From NCBI GenBank assembly GCA_012841485.1, contig DUUU01000043.1, forward strand, positions 1-9,931: a DNA stretch of 9,931 bases, written 5' to 3'. Positions 1-7,179 of the stretch are shown here, in pieces. Each line of letters starts with the position of its first letter. Position 1 is the stretch's first letter. Source of the stretch: Armatimonadota bacterium (lineage in GTDB: Bacteria; Armatimonadota; JAAZEB01). The translations under genes and the position numbers were made by a program. Below the pieces are notes generated by a model, which saw nothing but the letters and a program-made list of their open reading frames with translations, did not search any database and was not told the DNA's origin.

Positions 1-146
1 AAGCAGCGCGCGTTTCCTCTGGGGCCTGCGATGCAGTTCTCCGACCGGCGCGATGGCTTGCCCATCCGCGCCGAACAGGGCCGGCCCCGCTCAATTGCGA
101 TGCCACTGTCGCCTGTTGCCCCACGCCTCTGAAAGGGCTACAGCGA

Positions 147-1316
147 GTGAGAATCCTGGAGGTGGAGTACCTGGGCCCGCCGGCGATGGGCGGGGTCGAG
201 CTCCTGGTGGAAGCACTCCACCGGAAGTTCACGGGTACCGGCCACGAGGTGGAGATCTGGTGTAGCGACCTGGCCGGCTTTGACGGCTCGCGCCTGCCGC
301 CGGGCTACGCCGAGGTGAGTAGGATGCGCGTCCGTCGCTTTCCCACGCGCCGGGTGCGCCCGTGGATCTTCGACCCACACCACCTGGTCTGGTGCGGCCT
401 GCGCCGGGCGCTGGTAGAGGCAGCCGGGCAGGGCTCGCTTCTGCACCTCCACTCCTTTCCCTCCGATCAGGTCCTGAAGAGCCTGGGCGCAATGGCCGCG
501 GGCGGCCGGGTGGTGATCACGCCGCACCACGATACAGAGTCGCTGCGCCGCTACCTGCGGCTCTGGCGGGCGCAGGTGGTCTGCCGGCGCCTTGTACGAA
601 TGGCCCGCCGCCATCCCCGGGTGAGCCTCACCGTGCATACCCCAGCTGCGCGCGATCTGTGGGTGAATGAGATCGGCTGGCCGGAAGCCCAGGTGCGGGT
701 CATCCCCAACGGCGTTGATCTGGAGGAGTTCGACCGGGTGACGCAGGCCGAGATCGACGCCACCACTCACCATTGGTCCGCGTGCGACGTCCGCGCGCTC
801 TTCGTCGGACGCCTGGCGCGCTCCAAAGGGGTGGATACCCTCCTGCAGGCTCTGGCGCGGGTGCCGGGTGTTGGGTTGCTCCTCATTGGTCCAGACGCGG
901 GCGCGCGTGAAGAGCTGGAGCGATTGCGACAAGAGCTCAACCTGGAGGAGCGCGCCGTGTTCGCCACGCTGCCGCGCAGGGAACTCTGCGCGGCGTTCCG
1001 CGCGTGCGACCTCTTCGTCTTGCCCAGCCGGTTTGGCGAGAACTTCGGGATCGTCGCCGTCGAGGCGATGGCGGCCCAGAAGCCGATCCTGGTAAGCGAC
1101 CGCGGCGGGTTGCCCTCGCTGGCGGAGTCGGGGCGCAACGGACTGGTCTTCACGGCCGAGTCGGTAGAATCCCTGGCCGATGCCCTCGCGCGCCTAGCCG
1201 CGTCCGCAGAGTTGCGGCGCCAGCTCGGAGAAGCTGGCAGAGCGGCCGTCGAGGCGCACTACACCTGGGATCACGTGGCGCGGGCGTATCTCGATCTCTT
1301 CGCCGCGATAAGCTGA
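147..1316 (+). CDS. Family 4 (GT-B fold) glycosyltransferase
   Basis: This 389-residue protein is a retaining GT4 glycosyltransferase that transfers a sugar from a nucleotide-sugar donor, probably onto a cell-surface glycan, lipid or exopolysaccharide; donor and acceptor cannot be read from sequence. The N-terminal acceptor domain opens with a beta strand and the PPAMGG glycine loop (residues 11-16). The donor domain shows IPNGVD (186-191), GRLARSKGVD (221-230) and the EX7E signature with E298 and E306 in GENFGIVAVEAMAA. The length is normal for the family. The GTG at 147 is chosen because it places the conserved first strand at the N terminus and has GAAAGGG (131-137) nine bases upstream. 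The frame stays open to the left edge but contains no ATG, GTG or TTG before 147. There is no signal peptide. It may be the last gene of a surface-polysaccharide cluster lying to the left; that is inference. Confidence 0.9.
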   Translation: MRILEVEYLGPPAMGGVELLVEALHRKFTGTGHEVEIWCSDLAGFDGSRLPPGYAEVSRMRVRRFPTRRVRPWIFDPHHLVWCGLRRALVEAAGQGSLLHLHSFPSDQVLKSLGAMAAGGRVVITPHHDTESLRRYLRLWRAQVVCRRLVRMARRHPRVSLTVHTPAARDLWVNEIGWPEAQVRVIPNGVDLEEFDRVTQAEIDATTHHWSACDVRALFVGRLARSKGVDTLLQALARVPGVGLLLIGPDAGAREELERLRQELNLEERAVFATLPRRELCAAFRACDLFVLPSRFGENFGIVAVEAMAAQKPILVSDRGGLPSLAESGRNGLVFTAESVESLADALARLAASAELRRQLGEAGRAAVEAHYTWDHVARAYLDLFAAIS

Positions 1317-1338
1317 TGCGCCCCCGATAGGCTGGGGA

Positions 1339-3615
1339 TTACTCGCCAATCAGGTGGTGAAGGAGCATCCCGGCGCCGGCCTTATCGAGGGGTTGGTTAT
1401 TGTTGCCGCATTTGGGCGATTGAATGCAGGATGGGCATCCGCTGGTGCATGGGCACTCCTCGATTGCGCGCAGCGTGGCGCGGAGGATCTCCTCCAGAAG
1501 CGTGTAGGCCTTCTCGGCGATCCCCACGCCCCCTGGGATGGCATCGTGGATGCAGATCGTCGGGGCTCCCGTATCCGGGTGGTGCGCGTGCGACACGCCG
1601 CCGATATCGATCCGGTCGCATAGGACGTGCAAGGGCACGATCCCAATGGCCGCGTGTTCCACCGCGTGGATGCTGCCCGTCAGGTCATACTCCTCGGCGA
1701 CCAGGCGCTCGGTGAGGGCCGCCGGCAAGGTGAACCACACCCCGTGGGTGCGGAAACGTTGCGGGGGCAGCTCGAGATCGACTTCAGCCAGGACGTCCTC
1801 GCTGAACAGCTTCTTGCGCCGGTAACCCACCACTTGCGAGACCACCTCCACTGGGCCATGGCAGAGGATCGTCGTGCCCAGGGGGCGCTGTGCCACGGCG
1901 CGCTCCAGGAAGACATCTACGCTCGTCCGCGGTTGCGTGTAGTGGTCTCCACTTGCCGGGGAGACCAGCGCCTTGCGACTCGGCACATCGAGGGTGCTCA
2001 CGCGATAGGCGTTGCCTTGATGCATGTAGACAGCGCCCGTGTGCAGCGTCTCCAAGGCGTGCTCGGCATCCACGGTGCCGAGGATCTCTCCCGTCTCCTC
2101 AAGGACCACGCGATAGGGGTCGCTGAACACGGAGCGGATATTGACTCGGCGGGCGGGATAGTCCGATCCAGCGCCCCGGAGGATACGCCCGGCGCGGCGC
2201 ACTTTCCCATCGCGTGCCAACTCGCCCGCGAGCGCGCGGAACGACACCCCGAAGATGCGCTCATCCGGATCGGGTTGCAGCGGATGCTCGTAGGCGGCGC
2301 AGAGGAGGTGCTCCCGCAGGATGTGCGGATTCCCCGGATCGACGATGGCATGCTCCGGCGGGCGGCCGAAGAAATACTCCGGGTGGCGCATCAGGTATTG
2401 ATCCAGCGGGCTATCGAGGGCCACGAGAATGACCAGCGACTCGTCGTGCCCGCGCCCGCAGCGTCCTGCCTGTTGCCATGTGCTGGCGACGCTCCCCGGG
2501 TAGCCCGCGATGACGCACGCGTGGAGGTTGCCGATATCGACCCCTAGCTCCAGCGCGTTGGTGGAGGTGACCCCGAGGAGTTCCCCATCAAAGAGCGCGC
2601 GCTCGATCTCGCGGCGCTGCTCCGGGCTATAGCCGGCGCGGTAGGAGGCGATCCGGCCCGCGAGTTCCGGGGCCGTGTCTTGCAGGGCGAAGCGCGCATA
2701 GCGCAAGATCAGCTCCGCCGTTTTCCGGGCGCGCGTGAAGAGGATGGTGCGCACGCCACTGCGCACCAGCGAGGCCAGGAGCTGCGTTGCTTCGAGGTTG
2801 GTGCTCACGCGGCCTCCGTCGCCCAGGGGGGGCGGGTTCCAGAAGAGGAAGTGTTTGGCGCCTCGTGGCGAGCCGTCGTCATCGATGATCGCCACCTCGC
2901 GGCCATCGCCTAGCAGGCGTTGCATCAGCTCCATCGGGTTGGCGACGGTGGCCGAGCTGCACAGGAACTGCGGGTCGCTGCCATAGAGGTGGCAGATTCG
3001 GCGCAGCCGGCGGAGAACGTTGGCCACGTGCGAGCCGAACACCCCGCGGTAGGCGTGAATCTCGTCGATGACGATGTACTTCAGGTTGCGCAAGAAGGTG
3101 GCCCAGGTGCCGTGGTAGGGCAGAATGCCCACGTGGAGCATGTCCGGGTTGGTGAGCACCACGTTCAGCTCGCGCTTATACCGGGCGCGGAGGTGCGCGG
3201 GCGTATCGCCATCGTAGGTGCCGGGCTTCAATAGCGGGTAGAGGTGGAAGTCACGCAGTTTCCCCAATTGGTCCTGCGCCAGTGCTTTCGTGGGGAAGAG
3301 GTAGAGCGCGTGTGCCTGAGGGTGGCCAAGGAGCGTCTCGATGACCGGGAGGTTGTAGGTGAGCGTTTTGCCGCTTGCGGTCGCGGTGATCGAGAGCACG
3401 TTCTTGCCCGCGCGCGCTGCGGTGATCGCCTGTGCCTGATGCGTGTAGAGCTGCGCGATGCCCTGGCGAGTTAGGTATTCCTGAAGGCGAGGGGGTAACG
3501 GCTGCGCAAGCTCCTGGTAGCGCGCGGGGCGCGCGTCGATGCGCCGGTGACAGACCAGACGGCCACGGGCCTCAGGGGATGCGCGCAGGCCGGCCAGGAA
3601 ACGCCGGATGCTCAC
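1339..3615 (-). CDS. mrfA: DEAD/DEAH-box helicase with C-terminal DUF1998, MrfA/YprA type
   Basis: This 758-residue protein is an ATP-dependent superfamily 2 DNA helicase. All core motifs are present: Q-like YTHQAQ (57-62), Walker A TATASGKT (77-84), DEIH (184-187), SAT (221-223), TNALELGVDIG (352-362) and the arginine-finger motif QQAGRCGRG (381-389). The C-terminal DUF1998 region contains the block SIHAVEHAAIGI and a metal-binding cysteine cluster at C721, C723, C727, C730 and C736. This architecture matches Bacillus subtilis MrfA (YprA), a 3'-5' helicase that acts with the nuclease MrfB in repair of mitomycin C adducts. No MrfB-like gene is in the window. The GTG at 3615 is chosen because GAGGAG, within the last codons of tatC, lies six bases upstream and the tatC stop is only three bases away, implying translational coupling. 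DISARM DrmB also carries DUF1998, but there helicase and DUF1998 are separate proteins; here they are fused. The gene symbol is by homology only. Confidence 0.9.
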   Translation of the reverse strand: MSIRRFLAGLRASPEARGRLVCHRRIDARPARYQELAQPLPPRLQEYLTRQGIAQLYTHQAQAITAARAGKNVLSITATASGKTLTYNLPVIETLLGHPQAHALYLFPTKALAQDQLGKLRDFHLYPLLKPGTYDGDTPAHLRARYKRELNVVLTNPDMLHVGILPYHGTWATFLRNLKYIVIDEIHAYRGVFGSHVANVLRRLRRICHLYGSDPQFLCSSATVANPMELMQRLLGDGREVAIIDDDGSPRGAKHFLFWNPPPLGDGGRVSTNLEATQLLASLVRSGVRTILFTRARKTAELILRYARFALQDTAPELAGRIASYRAGYSPEQRREIERALFDGELLGVTSTNALELGVDIGNLHACVIAGYPGSVASTWQQAGRCGRGHDESLVILVALDSPLDQYLMRHPEYFFGRPPEHAIVDPGNPHILREHLLCAAYEHPLQPDPDERIFGVSFRALAGELARDGKVRRAGRILRGAGSDYPARRVNIRSVFSDPYRVVLEETGEILGTVDAEHALETLHTGAVYMHQGNAYRVSTLDVPSRKALVSPASGDHYTQPRTSVDVFLERAVAQRPLGTTILCHGPVEVVSQVVGYRRKKLFSEDVLAEVDLELPPQRFRTHGVWFTLPAALTERLVAEEYDLTGSIHAVEHAAIGIVPLHVLCDRIDIGGVSHAHHPDTGAPTICIHDAIPGGVGIAEKAYTLLEEILRATLRAIEECPCTSGCPSCIQSPKCGNNNQPLDKAGAGMLLHHLIGE

Positions 3616-3618
3616 GCA

Positions 3619-4431
3619 TCACTCCTCATCCATCAGCGCGGCGGCTTTGGCCTCGGCTCGCTCCACGAAGCGCACCAGAACGATGCTCAGAGCGTAGAGG
3701 ACCAGCAACGGGGCGGTCATGGCCATCATGGTGAAGGCATCGGCGGAGGGCGTGACCATCGCGGCGGCGCCGGCAGCGAGGACGATGGCCTGGCGCCAGT
3801 ACCGGATCAGGAAAGACGAATTGACGATGCCGATCTTGCCCAGGAAGAGGAGCACGACGGGAAGCTGGAAGACGACGCCGAAGCCGAGGCAGCTCTTGGC
3901 AAGAAAGAGTACGTAGTCGTTCACCTTCTGCATCAGGCGTGTCTCGTCCGGGAGGAAGCCGAGGAACCAGCGCACGGCAGCGGGCAAGACAAAGAGAGTC
4001 GAGCCGACGCCCGCCGCGAAGAGGAGCACGCAGAGAGGCGCCACGAAGAAGACGGCGCGCCTTTCCGCGCGCGTGAGCGCCGGCGCGATGAAGCCCCACG
4101 CCTCCAGGGAAAGCAGCGGGAACGCGAGGATGATCCCGGCGACCGCCGTCACCTGGAGACGGACGAAGAACGGCTCAAGGAAGCTGGTGAAGATGAAACT
4201 CCACTCCGTCTGCGAGCGGATCGTTTCAATCGGCCGGATGAGCAGCGCGTAGAGGCGCGGGTAGTAGAACCACGCCACCGCCATCCCAATCGCGATATAG
4301 ATGATGCACCGGATGATTCGGGTCCGAAGCTCCGCGAGGTGCTCCGTCAGCTCCATCTCCCGGTCGAAGCTCTCGGACTCTGGACGCCTTCTCTTGGTGG
4401 GGCGCCTCAGACTTGGCAAGCCAGTGGTCAT
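3619..4431 (-). CDS. tatC: Sec-independent protein translocase TatC
   Basis: This 270-residue protein is the polytopic core of the twin-arginine translocase, which receives RR signal peptides and exports folded proteins across the cytoplasmic membrane. The family start HLAELRTR (31-38) precedes the first membrane helix, and six hydrophobic segments follow. The conserved cytosolic/periplasmic signature GFIAPALTRAERR keeps F114 and E123, equivalent to E. coli F94 and E103, which contribute to signal-peptide binding. The position equivalent to E. coli E170 is glutamine (Q189 in FGVVFQLP), as in a number of other bacterial TatCs. A basic 25-residue extension precedes the family start. M26 is an alternative start, but the ATG at 4431 lies 15 bases after the previous gene's stop and follows a modest AAGAAG purine stretch. 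No tatA or tatB is in the window, so these must be elsewhere. It is the middle gene of a minus-strand operon with the Ig-like protein upstream and the helicase three bases downstream. Confidence 0.96.
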   Translation of the reverse strand: MTTGLPSLRRPTKRRRPESESFDREMELTEHLAELRTRIIRCIIYIAIGMAVAWFYYPRLYALLIRPIETIRSQTEWSFIFTSFLEPFFVRLQVTAVAGIILAFPLLSLEAWGFIAPALTRAERRAVFFVAPLCVLLFAAGVGSTLFVLPAAVRWFLGFLPDETRLMQKVNDYVLFLAKSCLGFGVVFQLPVVLLFLGKIGIVNSSFLIRYWRQAIVLAAGAAAMVTPSADAFTMMAMTAPLLVLYALSIVLVRFVERAEAKAAALMDEE

Positions 4432-4446
4432 GAGAGGCTTCTTGGC

Positions 4447-6135
4447 CTACTCTTCCGTCTCAGTGGGCGGAGCGAATTCGAGCACCTCTTGGGCTTCGAT
4501 GTTGTACACCTGTCGCTGTGGACGGCTTGGCGCTCCGGGCATCCCTGGCATCCCTGGCATTCCCATGGCTTCCATGCCCGGCATTCCCATGCCTTCCATC
4601 CCGGGCATCCCCATCCCTGTGTTTGGGGCCTGCGTGAGCACGAGGCGAATCGTCTTCTGATCGGTGACGCGCATTACCCGCCCGAGCTTGTAGGCAAAGA
4701 AGGTGTACCGCCGGCCACGCACCGTGAGCTCGCCGCCAGACGGCAGCGAGGTCGTTCCGGTCGCCAGGATGAGATGCTTCGAGGCCATCGGGTTCTTGAT
4801 GCCGGCGATCTGGTAGTCCGACCGGATGACGAGCGTCTCCTGGCCGCCTTCCCACACGACGCGCTCGGCGACGTGCTTGGCAGGCGCGACGGCCATCTTC
4901 CCCTTGAGCACCTCGGGGAGAACGAGCGACGACGTCCAGGGATCGTTCAGCTTCACGCGGTTGGTGGGCAGCGGGATGAGCTGGCTCACGGCCTCGACTA
5001 GCGGGTGATCCTTCTTGGTGACGATCTGCATCATCCCGTGCGGGTCGAGCTCGAGACGAATGGAGCGGCTCATGTTCCATTTGTCGGCGAGCTGCGAGCC
5101 GGTGTAATCGGCGCCATCCACCAAGGCCTTGCGGAACCGGCCGAGCAACACGAACTGGCCGCTATCCAGCTTCTCATCCACGAGGATGCGCGAGAAGAGC
5201 TCGCCGCGGTGCCGTTGCGGCTGCGGCGAGCCGGGGGCCTTCACCTGGCTCTGGAACTGGTGGTAGTACTCCAACTCTTGCCCGGGCGTGAACTGGTAAC
5301 GAAGCTGGAAGCCTTCGGCCGCCTCGGCCGGGTGGATCGTGTTCCGGAGGGTGACCGTGACCTCGGAGGTCTGCTTCTGCTGGCCGATGTGCAGCTCCGC
5401 GCGGATGGTGTAACGGCCATCCTTGGGGATGCGCTTCTCCACGGGCTCGCGCCCCGGCAGCGGCTCCTTCGTGTTCCACACGAAGCGGAGCGTGTCGGAC
5501 CCCTTCTCAGGCGCGAGGCCCACAACGAAAGTATCCTTGGTGGCATCCTTCACGAAGAAGCTGACAAACGCGCCCTCGGGCACGGAAGAGGCCGGGACCG
5601 TTACGACGACGCGGTCGCGCACCTCGCTGCCATCGGCAGGTGCGGAGATGTGGAAGCGCTCCGGAACCGCAGGCGCCGGCGCCGCCGCGGCACGAGGTGC
5701 CCCCTGTTCGGATGCCTTCTCCGCGGTGTTGAAGAACAGCTTCATCGGCTGCGCGATCTTCCCGGCACGGCTCCGGAACTCCATATGCCCCGGGGCATTG
5801 ATCGCCACCCCGTACTTTCGGTTTGGCTTGAGCGAGATCGGCACCGAGAAGGTGCGGCCGTCCGTGGAGAGCACCACCGGAGGCATCCCTTCCCAAGGGA
5901 GATCCCGCCCGGTGATCGGCCCCAGGTAGTACTTGTTGGCCTGCATCGGCTCACTAAACGTGATCTCAAGCGTGGTGATCCCTGGGTCCGCGGCCTTCTC
6001 GCCGTTGGCTGGCACAGTGCTGACAACCCGGGGGCCTGTTGGGGCCTGGGCGGGGCGGGCAGGCGCGGCATGGAGTGTGGATGCGGCCCCGGTGAGTGCC
6101 GCCGCAAAAGCGAATATGCGAAGGAGTCCTGTCAT
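4447..6135 (-). CDS. Secreted Ig-like (Big_5 type) protein with Met-Gly-Pro repeat tail
   Basis: The function of this 562-residue exported protein is unknown. A Sec-type signal peptide occupies residues 1-23 (MTGLLR, a hydrophobic core, then LHA before A24); there is no twin arginine and no lipobox cysteine, so despite its place before tatC it is not an obvious Tat substrate. Residues about 35-140 resemble the bacterial Ig-like Big_5/CopC-like fold (VVSTVPANGE, TFSEPM). Residues about 160-270 look like a second beta-sandwich (APADGSEV through EVTVTL). Residues about 275-500 form a third beta-rich region beginning YQFTPGQELEYYHQF, loosely like DUF6263-type outer-envelope proteins. Near the C terminus (507-536) is an eight-residue tandem repeat of MGMPGMEx units, followed by an acidic end. 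The ATG at 6135 has a near-perfect AGGAGG site (6141-6146) five bases upstream. It is the first gene of the operon with tatC and the helicase. A copper or metal role for the Met repeat is only a guess. Confidence 0.85.
   Translation of the reverse strand: MTGLLRIFAFAAALTGAASTLHAAPARPAQAPTGPRVVSTVPANGEKAADPGITTLEITFSEPMQANKYYLGPITGRDLPWEGMPPVVLSTDGRTFSVPISLKPNRKYGVAINAPGHMEFRSRAGKIAQPMKLFFNTAEKASEQGAPRAAAAPAPAVPERFHISAPADGSEVRDRVVVTVPASSVPEGAFVSFFVKDATKDTFVVGLAPEKGSDTLRFVWNTKEPLPGREPVEKRIPKDGRYTIRAELHIGQQKQTSEVTVTLRNTIHPAEAAEGFQLRYQFTPGQELEYYHQFQSQVKAPGSPQPQRHRGELFSRILVDEKLDSGQFVLLGRFRKALVDGADYTGSQLADKWNMSRSIRLELDPHGMMQIVTKKDHPLVEAVSQLIPLPTNRVKLNDPWTSSLVLPEVLKGKMAVAPAKHVAERVVWEGGQETLVIRSDYQIAGIKNPMASKHLILATGTTSLPSGGELTVRGRRYTFFAYKLGRVMRVTDQKTIRLVLTQAPNTGMGMPGMEGMGMPGMEAMGMPGMPGMPGAPSRPQRQVYNIEAQEVLEFAPPTETEE
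4528..4617 (-). repeat. 24-bp tandem repeat encoding MGMPGMEx units
   Basis: Within the 3' end of the Ig-like gene, three 24-bp units plus a partial fourth encode the residues M508-G515, M516-E522-A523, M524-G531 and M532-P536. Ten methionines fall within 27 residues. On the plus strand the pattern is visible as recurring GGCATCCC/GGCATTCCCATG blocks. It is in frame and copy-number changes of whole units would preserve the reading frame. Confidence 0.85.
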
Positions 6136-6206
6136 GGCGACCTCCTCGGCCTCCCATCTCGGGGGCGGAGACTGCTATAGCCGTACAACATGATGATGGC
6201 GGCATT

Positions 6207-6235
6207 ATGATAACACAGCACCGCCGAGAAGTCAA
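6207..6235 (-). promoter_or_regulatory. Sigma70-type promoter of the Ig-like protein/tatC/helicase operon
   Basis: Read on the minus strand, TTGACT (6235-6230) and TATCAT (6212-6207) are separated by exactly 17 bases, matching the -35 and -10 consensus at five of six positions each. Transcription should start near 6200, giving a leader of about 65 bases that ends in the AGGAGG site at 6146-6141. No other good promoter is seen between the three genes, so it probably drives all of them. Confidence 0.8.
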
Positions 6236-6397
6236 CGCATGCACCAGTTGGCCTGAGATTTCCGAGAGAACGCGGATACAGGCGGGGGCCCCACTCTCCA
6301 CCGGAATCCCGCGACGAGGCGCGGGCCCTAATCCCTCGCCCCCCGTCGCTGCTGATTCGCCTTGCGCTCGCTGGCGAAGGAGATCGCGCCTGGCTGT

Positions 6398-6410
6398 CAA
6401 ACGTTGTTTG
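6398..6410. promoter_or_regulatory. Candidate LexA operator (CAAAC-N3-GTTTG palindrome)
   Basis: A perfect inverted repeat, CAAAC (6398-6402) and GTTTG (6406-6410) with a three-base spacer, lies 37 bases upstream of the lexA start. LexA normally represses its own gene, so a palindrome here is the natural candidate operator. It resembles the half-sites of the Gram-positive SOS box CGAAC-N4-GTTCG, but the spacer is one base shorter and the second base of each half-site differs. The assignment is inference. Confidence 0.45.
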
Positions 6411-6447
6411 TGTTGGGCCGGTCGTTTGGATAGGAAGGGGCGGCGAG

Positions 6448-7068
6448 GTGAGCAGGCAAGGCGAGACGAGGGCGAGGGTGTTTGAGTTTCTCTGCAAGTT
6501 CACGCGGCAGCACCATCGCTCGCCGACAGTGCGCGAGATTGGCCGCGCCTTGGGACTGCGTTCCTCCGAGACGGTCCACCGCCACCTGGTGGCGTTGGAG
6601 CGCGAGGGGCAGGTCCGCCGGCACTCTACCCCCAACTCCTTCGTGATCGAGATCCTGGATCCCGATGAGCCGTGGCTGGCCCAACCGGCGAGCGTGGCCG
6701 TGCCCCTCGTCGGGCGCGTCGCCGCGGGCGCCCCCCTCCTTGCTGAGGAGCACCGGGAGGGGGTCTATGCCTTCCCGAAGGAGTGGGTGGGTGAGGAGCC
6801 GGCGTTCATGCTGCGCGTGCGTGGTGAGAGCATGATTGAGGCTGGCATCTTCGATGGCGACTACGTCATCGCGCGCAAAGAGGAAACAGCGCGCGACGGC
6901 GACATGGTCGTGGCTCTCGTCGATGGCGAGGAGGCCACCGTCAAGTACCTCTTTCGCGAGCCCAACCGCTATCGCCTCGAGCCGGCCAACCAGACGATGG
7001 GTCCGATCTTCTCGCGCGATGTGCGCGTCCTTGGCCAGGTGATCTGGGTGGTGCGGCGCGTGGGGTAG
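6448..7068 (+). CDS. lexA: SOS-response transcriptional repressor LexA
   Basis: This 206-residue protein is the SOS repressor, which binds operators of DNA-repair genes and cleaves itself when stimulated by RecA on single-stranded DNA. The N-terminal winged helix-turn-helix covers about residues 8-65, with the helices around SPTVREIGRALGL (25-37) and SSETVHRHLVALEREG (39-54). The self-cleavage bond is A93-G94 in VAAGAPL. The catalytic dyad is S128 in RGESM and K166 in ATVKYL, both in the S24 peptidase domain. The length and order are standard. The GTG at 6448 is chosen because AGGAAGGGG (6432-6440) ends seven bases upstream and the protein then begins at the usual distance from the HTH. It is divergent from the operon carrying the MrfA-type helicase, but that operon's promoter is more than 150 bases from the candidate LexA site, so control of the helicase by this site is not shown. 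Confidence 0.96.
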   Translation: MSRQGETRARVFEFLCKFTRQHHRSPTVREIGRALGLRSSETVHRHLVALEREGQVRRHSTPNSFVIEILDPDEPWLAQPASVAVPLVGRVAAGAPLLAEEHREGVYAFPKEWVGEEPAFMLRVRGESMIEAGIFDGDYVIARKEETARDGDMVVALVDGEEATVKYLFREPNRYRLEPANQTMGPIFSRDVRVLGQVIWVVRRVG

Positions 7069-7073
7069 GCGTG

Positions 7074-7092
7074 CCGGGCAGGAGTGGCCCGG
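7074..7092 (+). terminator. GC hairpin just after lexA (possible terminator)
   Basis: CCGGGC (7074-7079) and GCCCGG (7087-7092) can form a perfect 6-bp stem with the 7-base loop AGGAGTG, starting five bases after the lexA stop codon. There is no T run, so intrinsic termination would be atypical. The position suggests 3'-end formation or mRNA stabilisation. Confidence 0.35.
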
Positions 7093-7109
7093 ATGGATGC
7101 CGAACCACC

Positions 7110-7127
7110 GCGGCAGGAGCGTGCCGC
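7110..7127 (+). terminator. Second GC hairpin between lexA and the amidohydrolase
   Basis: GCGGCA (7110-7115) and TGCCGC (7122-7127) form a perfect 6-bp stem with loop GGAGCG. It repeats the theme of the hairpin at 7074-7092, sharing the octamer GGCAGGAG (7077-7084 and 7112-7119). No T run follows closely. It may mark the boundary between the two transcription units. Confidence 0.3.
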
Positions 7128-7179
7128 CGGAGGCATGGCGCCTTGAGCAGTGACGCGCTCTTGATTTTGGGGGCACTTG

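Larger units (their letters stand above)
6136..6447. other. Divergent intergenic control region between the Ig-like gene and lexA
   Basis: This 312-base stretch holds the minus-strand operon promoter and its leader (6136-6235), two GC hairpins (6308-6325, CCCGCG/CGCGGG with a 6-base loop; 6356-6378, TTCGCC/GGCGAA with an 11-base loop) and the CAAAC-N3-GTTTG palindrome at 6398-6410. I find no convincing -35/-10 pair for lexA itself; TTGTTT at 6404-6409 is a possible -35 but no good -10 follows. AGGAAGGGG (6432-6440) is the lexA ribosome-binding site. Neither hairpin has a T run, so they are not called terminators. No RNA gene or conserved riboswitch was recognised. Confidence 0.6.

Noticed and set aside
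1..132. A 43-codon frame open from the left edge and ending in TGA at 130-132, which could be the 3' end of an upstream gene
   Set aside because: No recognisable motif and two other frames are also open here, as expected in GC-rich DNA. The spacing to the glycosyltransferase start would fit an operon, but the evidence is too thin to call a gene.
1317..1338. CCCC/GGGG possible hairpin between the convergent glycosyltransferase and helicase genes
   Set aside because: The stem is only 4 bp with a long loop and no T run; too weak to call a terminator.
1339..3615. Possible DISARM locus because of DUF1998 and an adenine methylase in the same window
   Set aside because: In DISARM the helicase (DrmA) and DUF1998 protein (DrmB) are separate and next to each other with a PLD protein; here the domains are fused as in MrfA and the methylase is more than 5 kb away in another transcription unit.
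3547..5001. Long plus-strand frame (484 codons) opposite tatC and the Ig-like gene
   Set aside because: It is antisense to well-supported genes and its composition (runs of E, R, G, H) is typical of a GC-rich shadow frame; no domain is recognisable.
4447..6135. Ig-like protein as a Tat substrate because of its position before tatC
   Set aside because: The signal peptide has no twin-arginine motif and looks like an ordinary Sec signal.
5005..6180. Plus-strand frame (391 codons) opposite the Ig-like gene
   Set aside because: Antisense shadow; it also covers the promoter and leader of the minus-strand operon and shows no domain.
6308..6378. Two GC hairpins upstream of lexA as a possible riboswitch or small RNA
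   Set aside because: Short stems, no conserved motif, no promoter for this stretch and no T run; such hairpins are common at this GC content.
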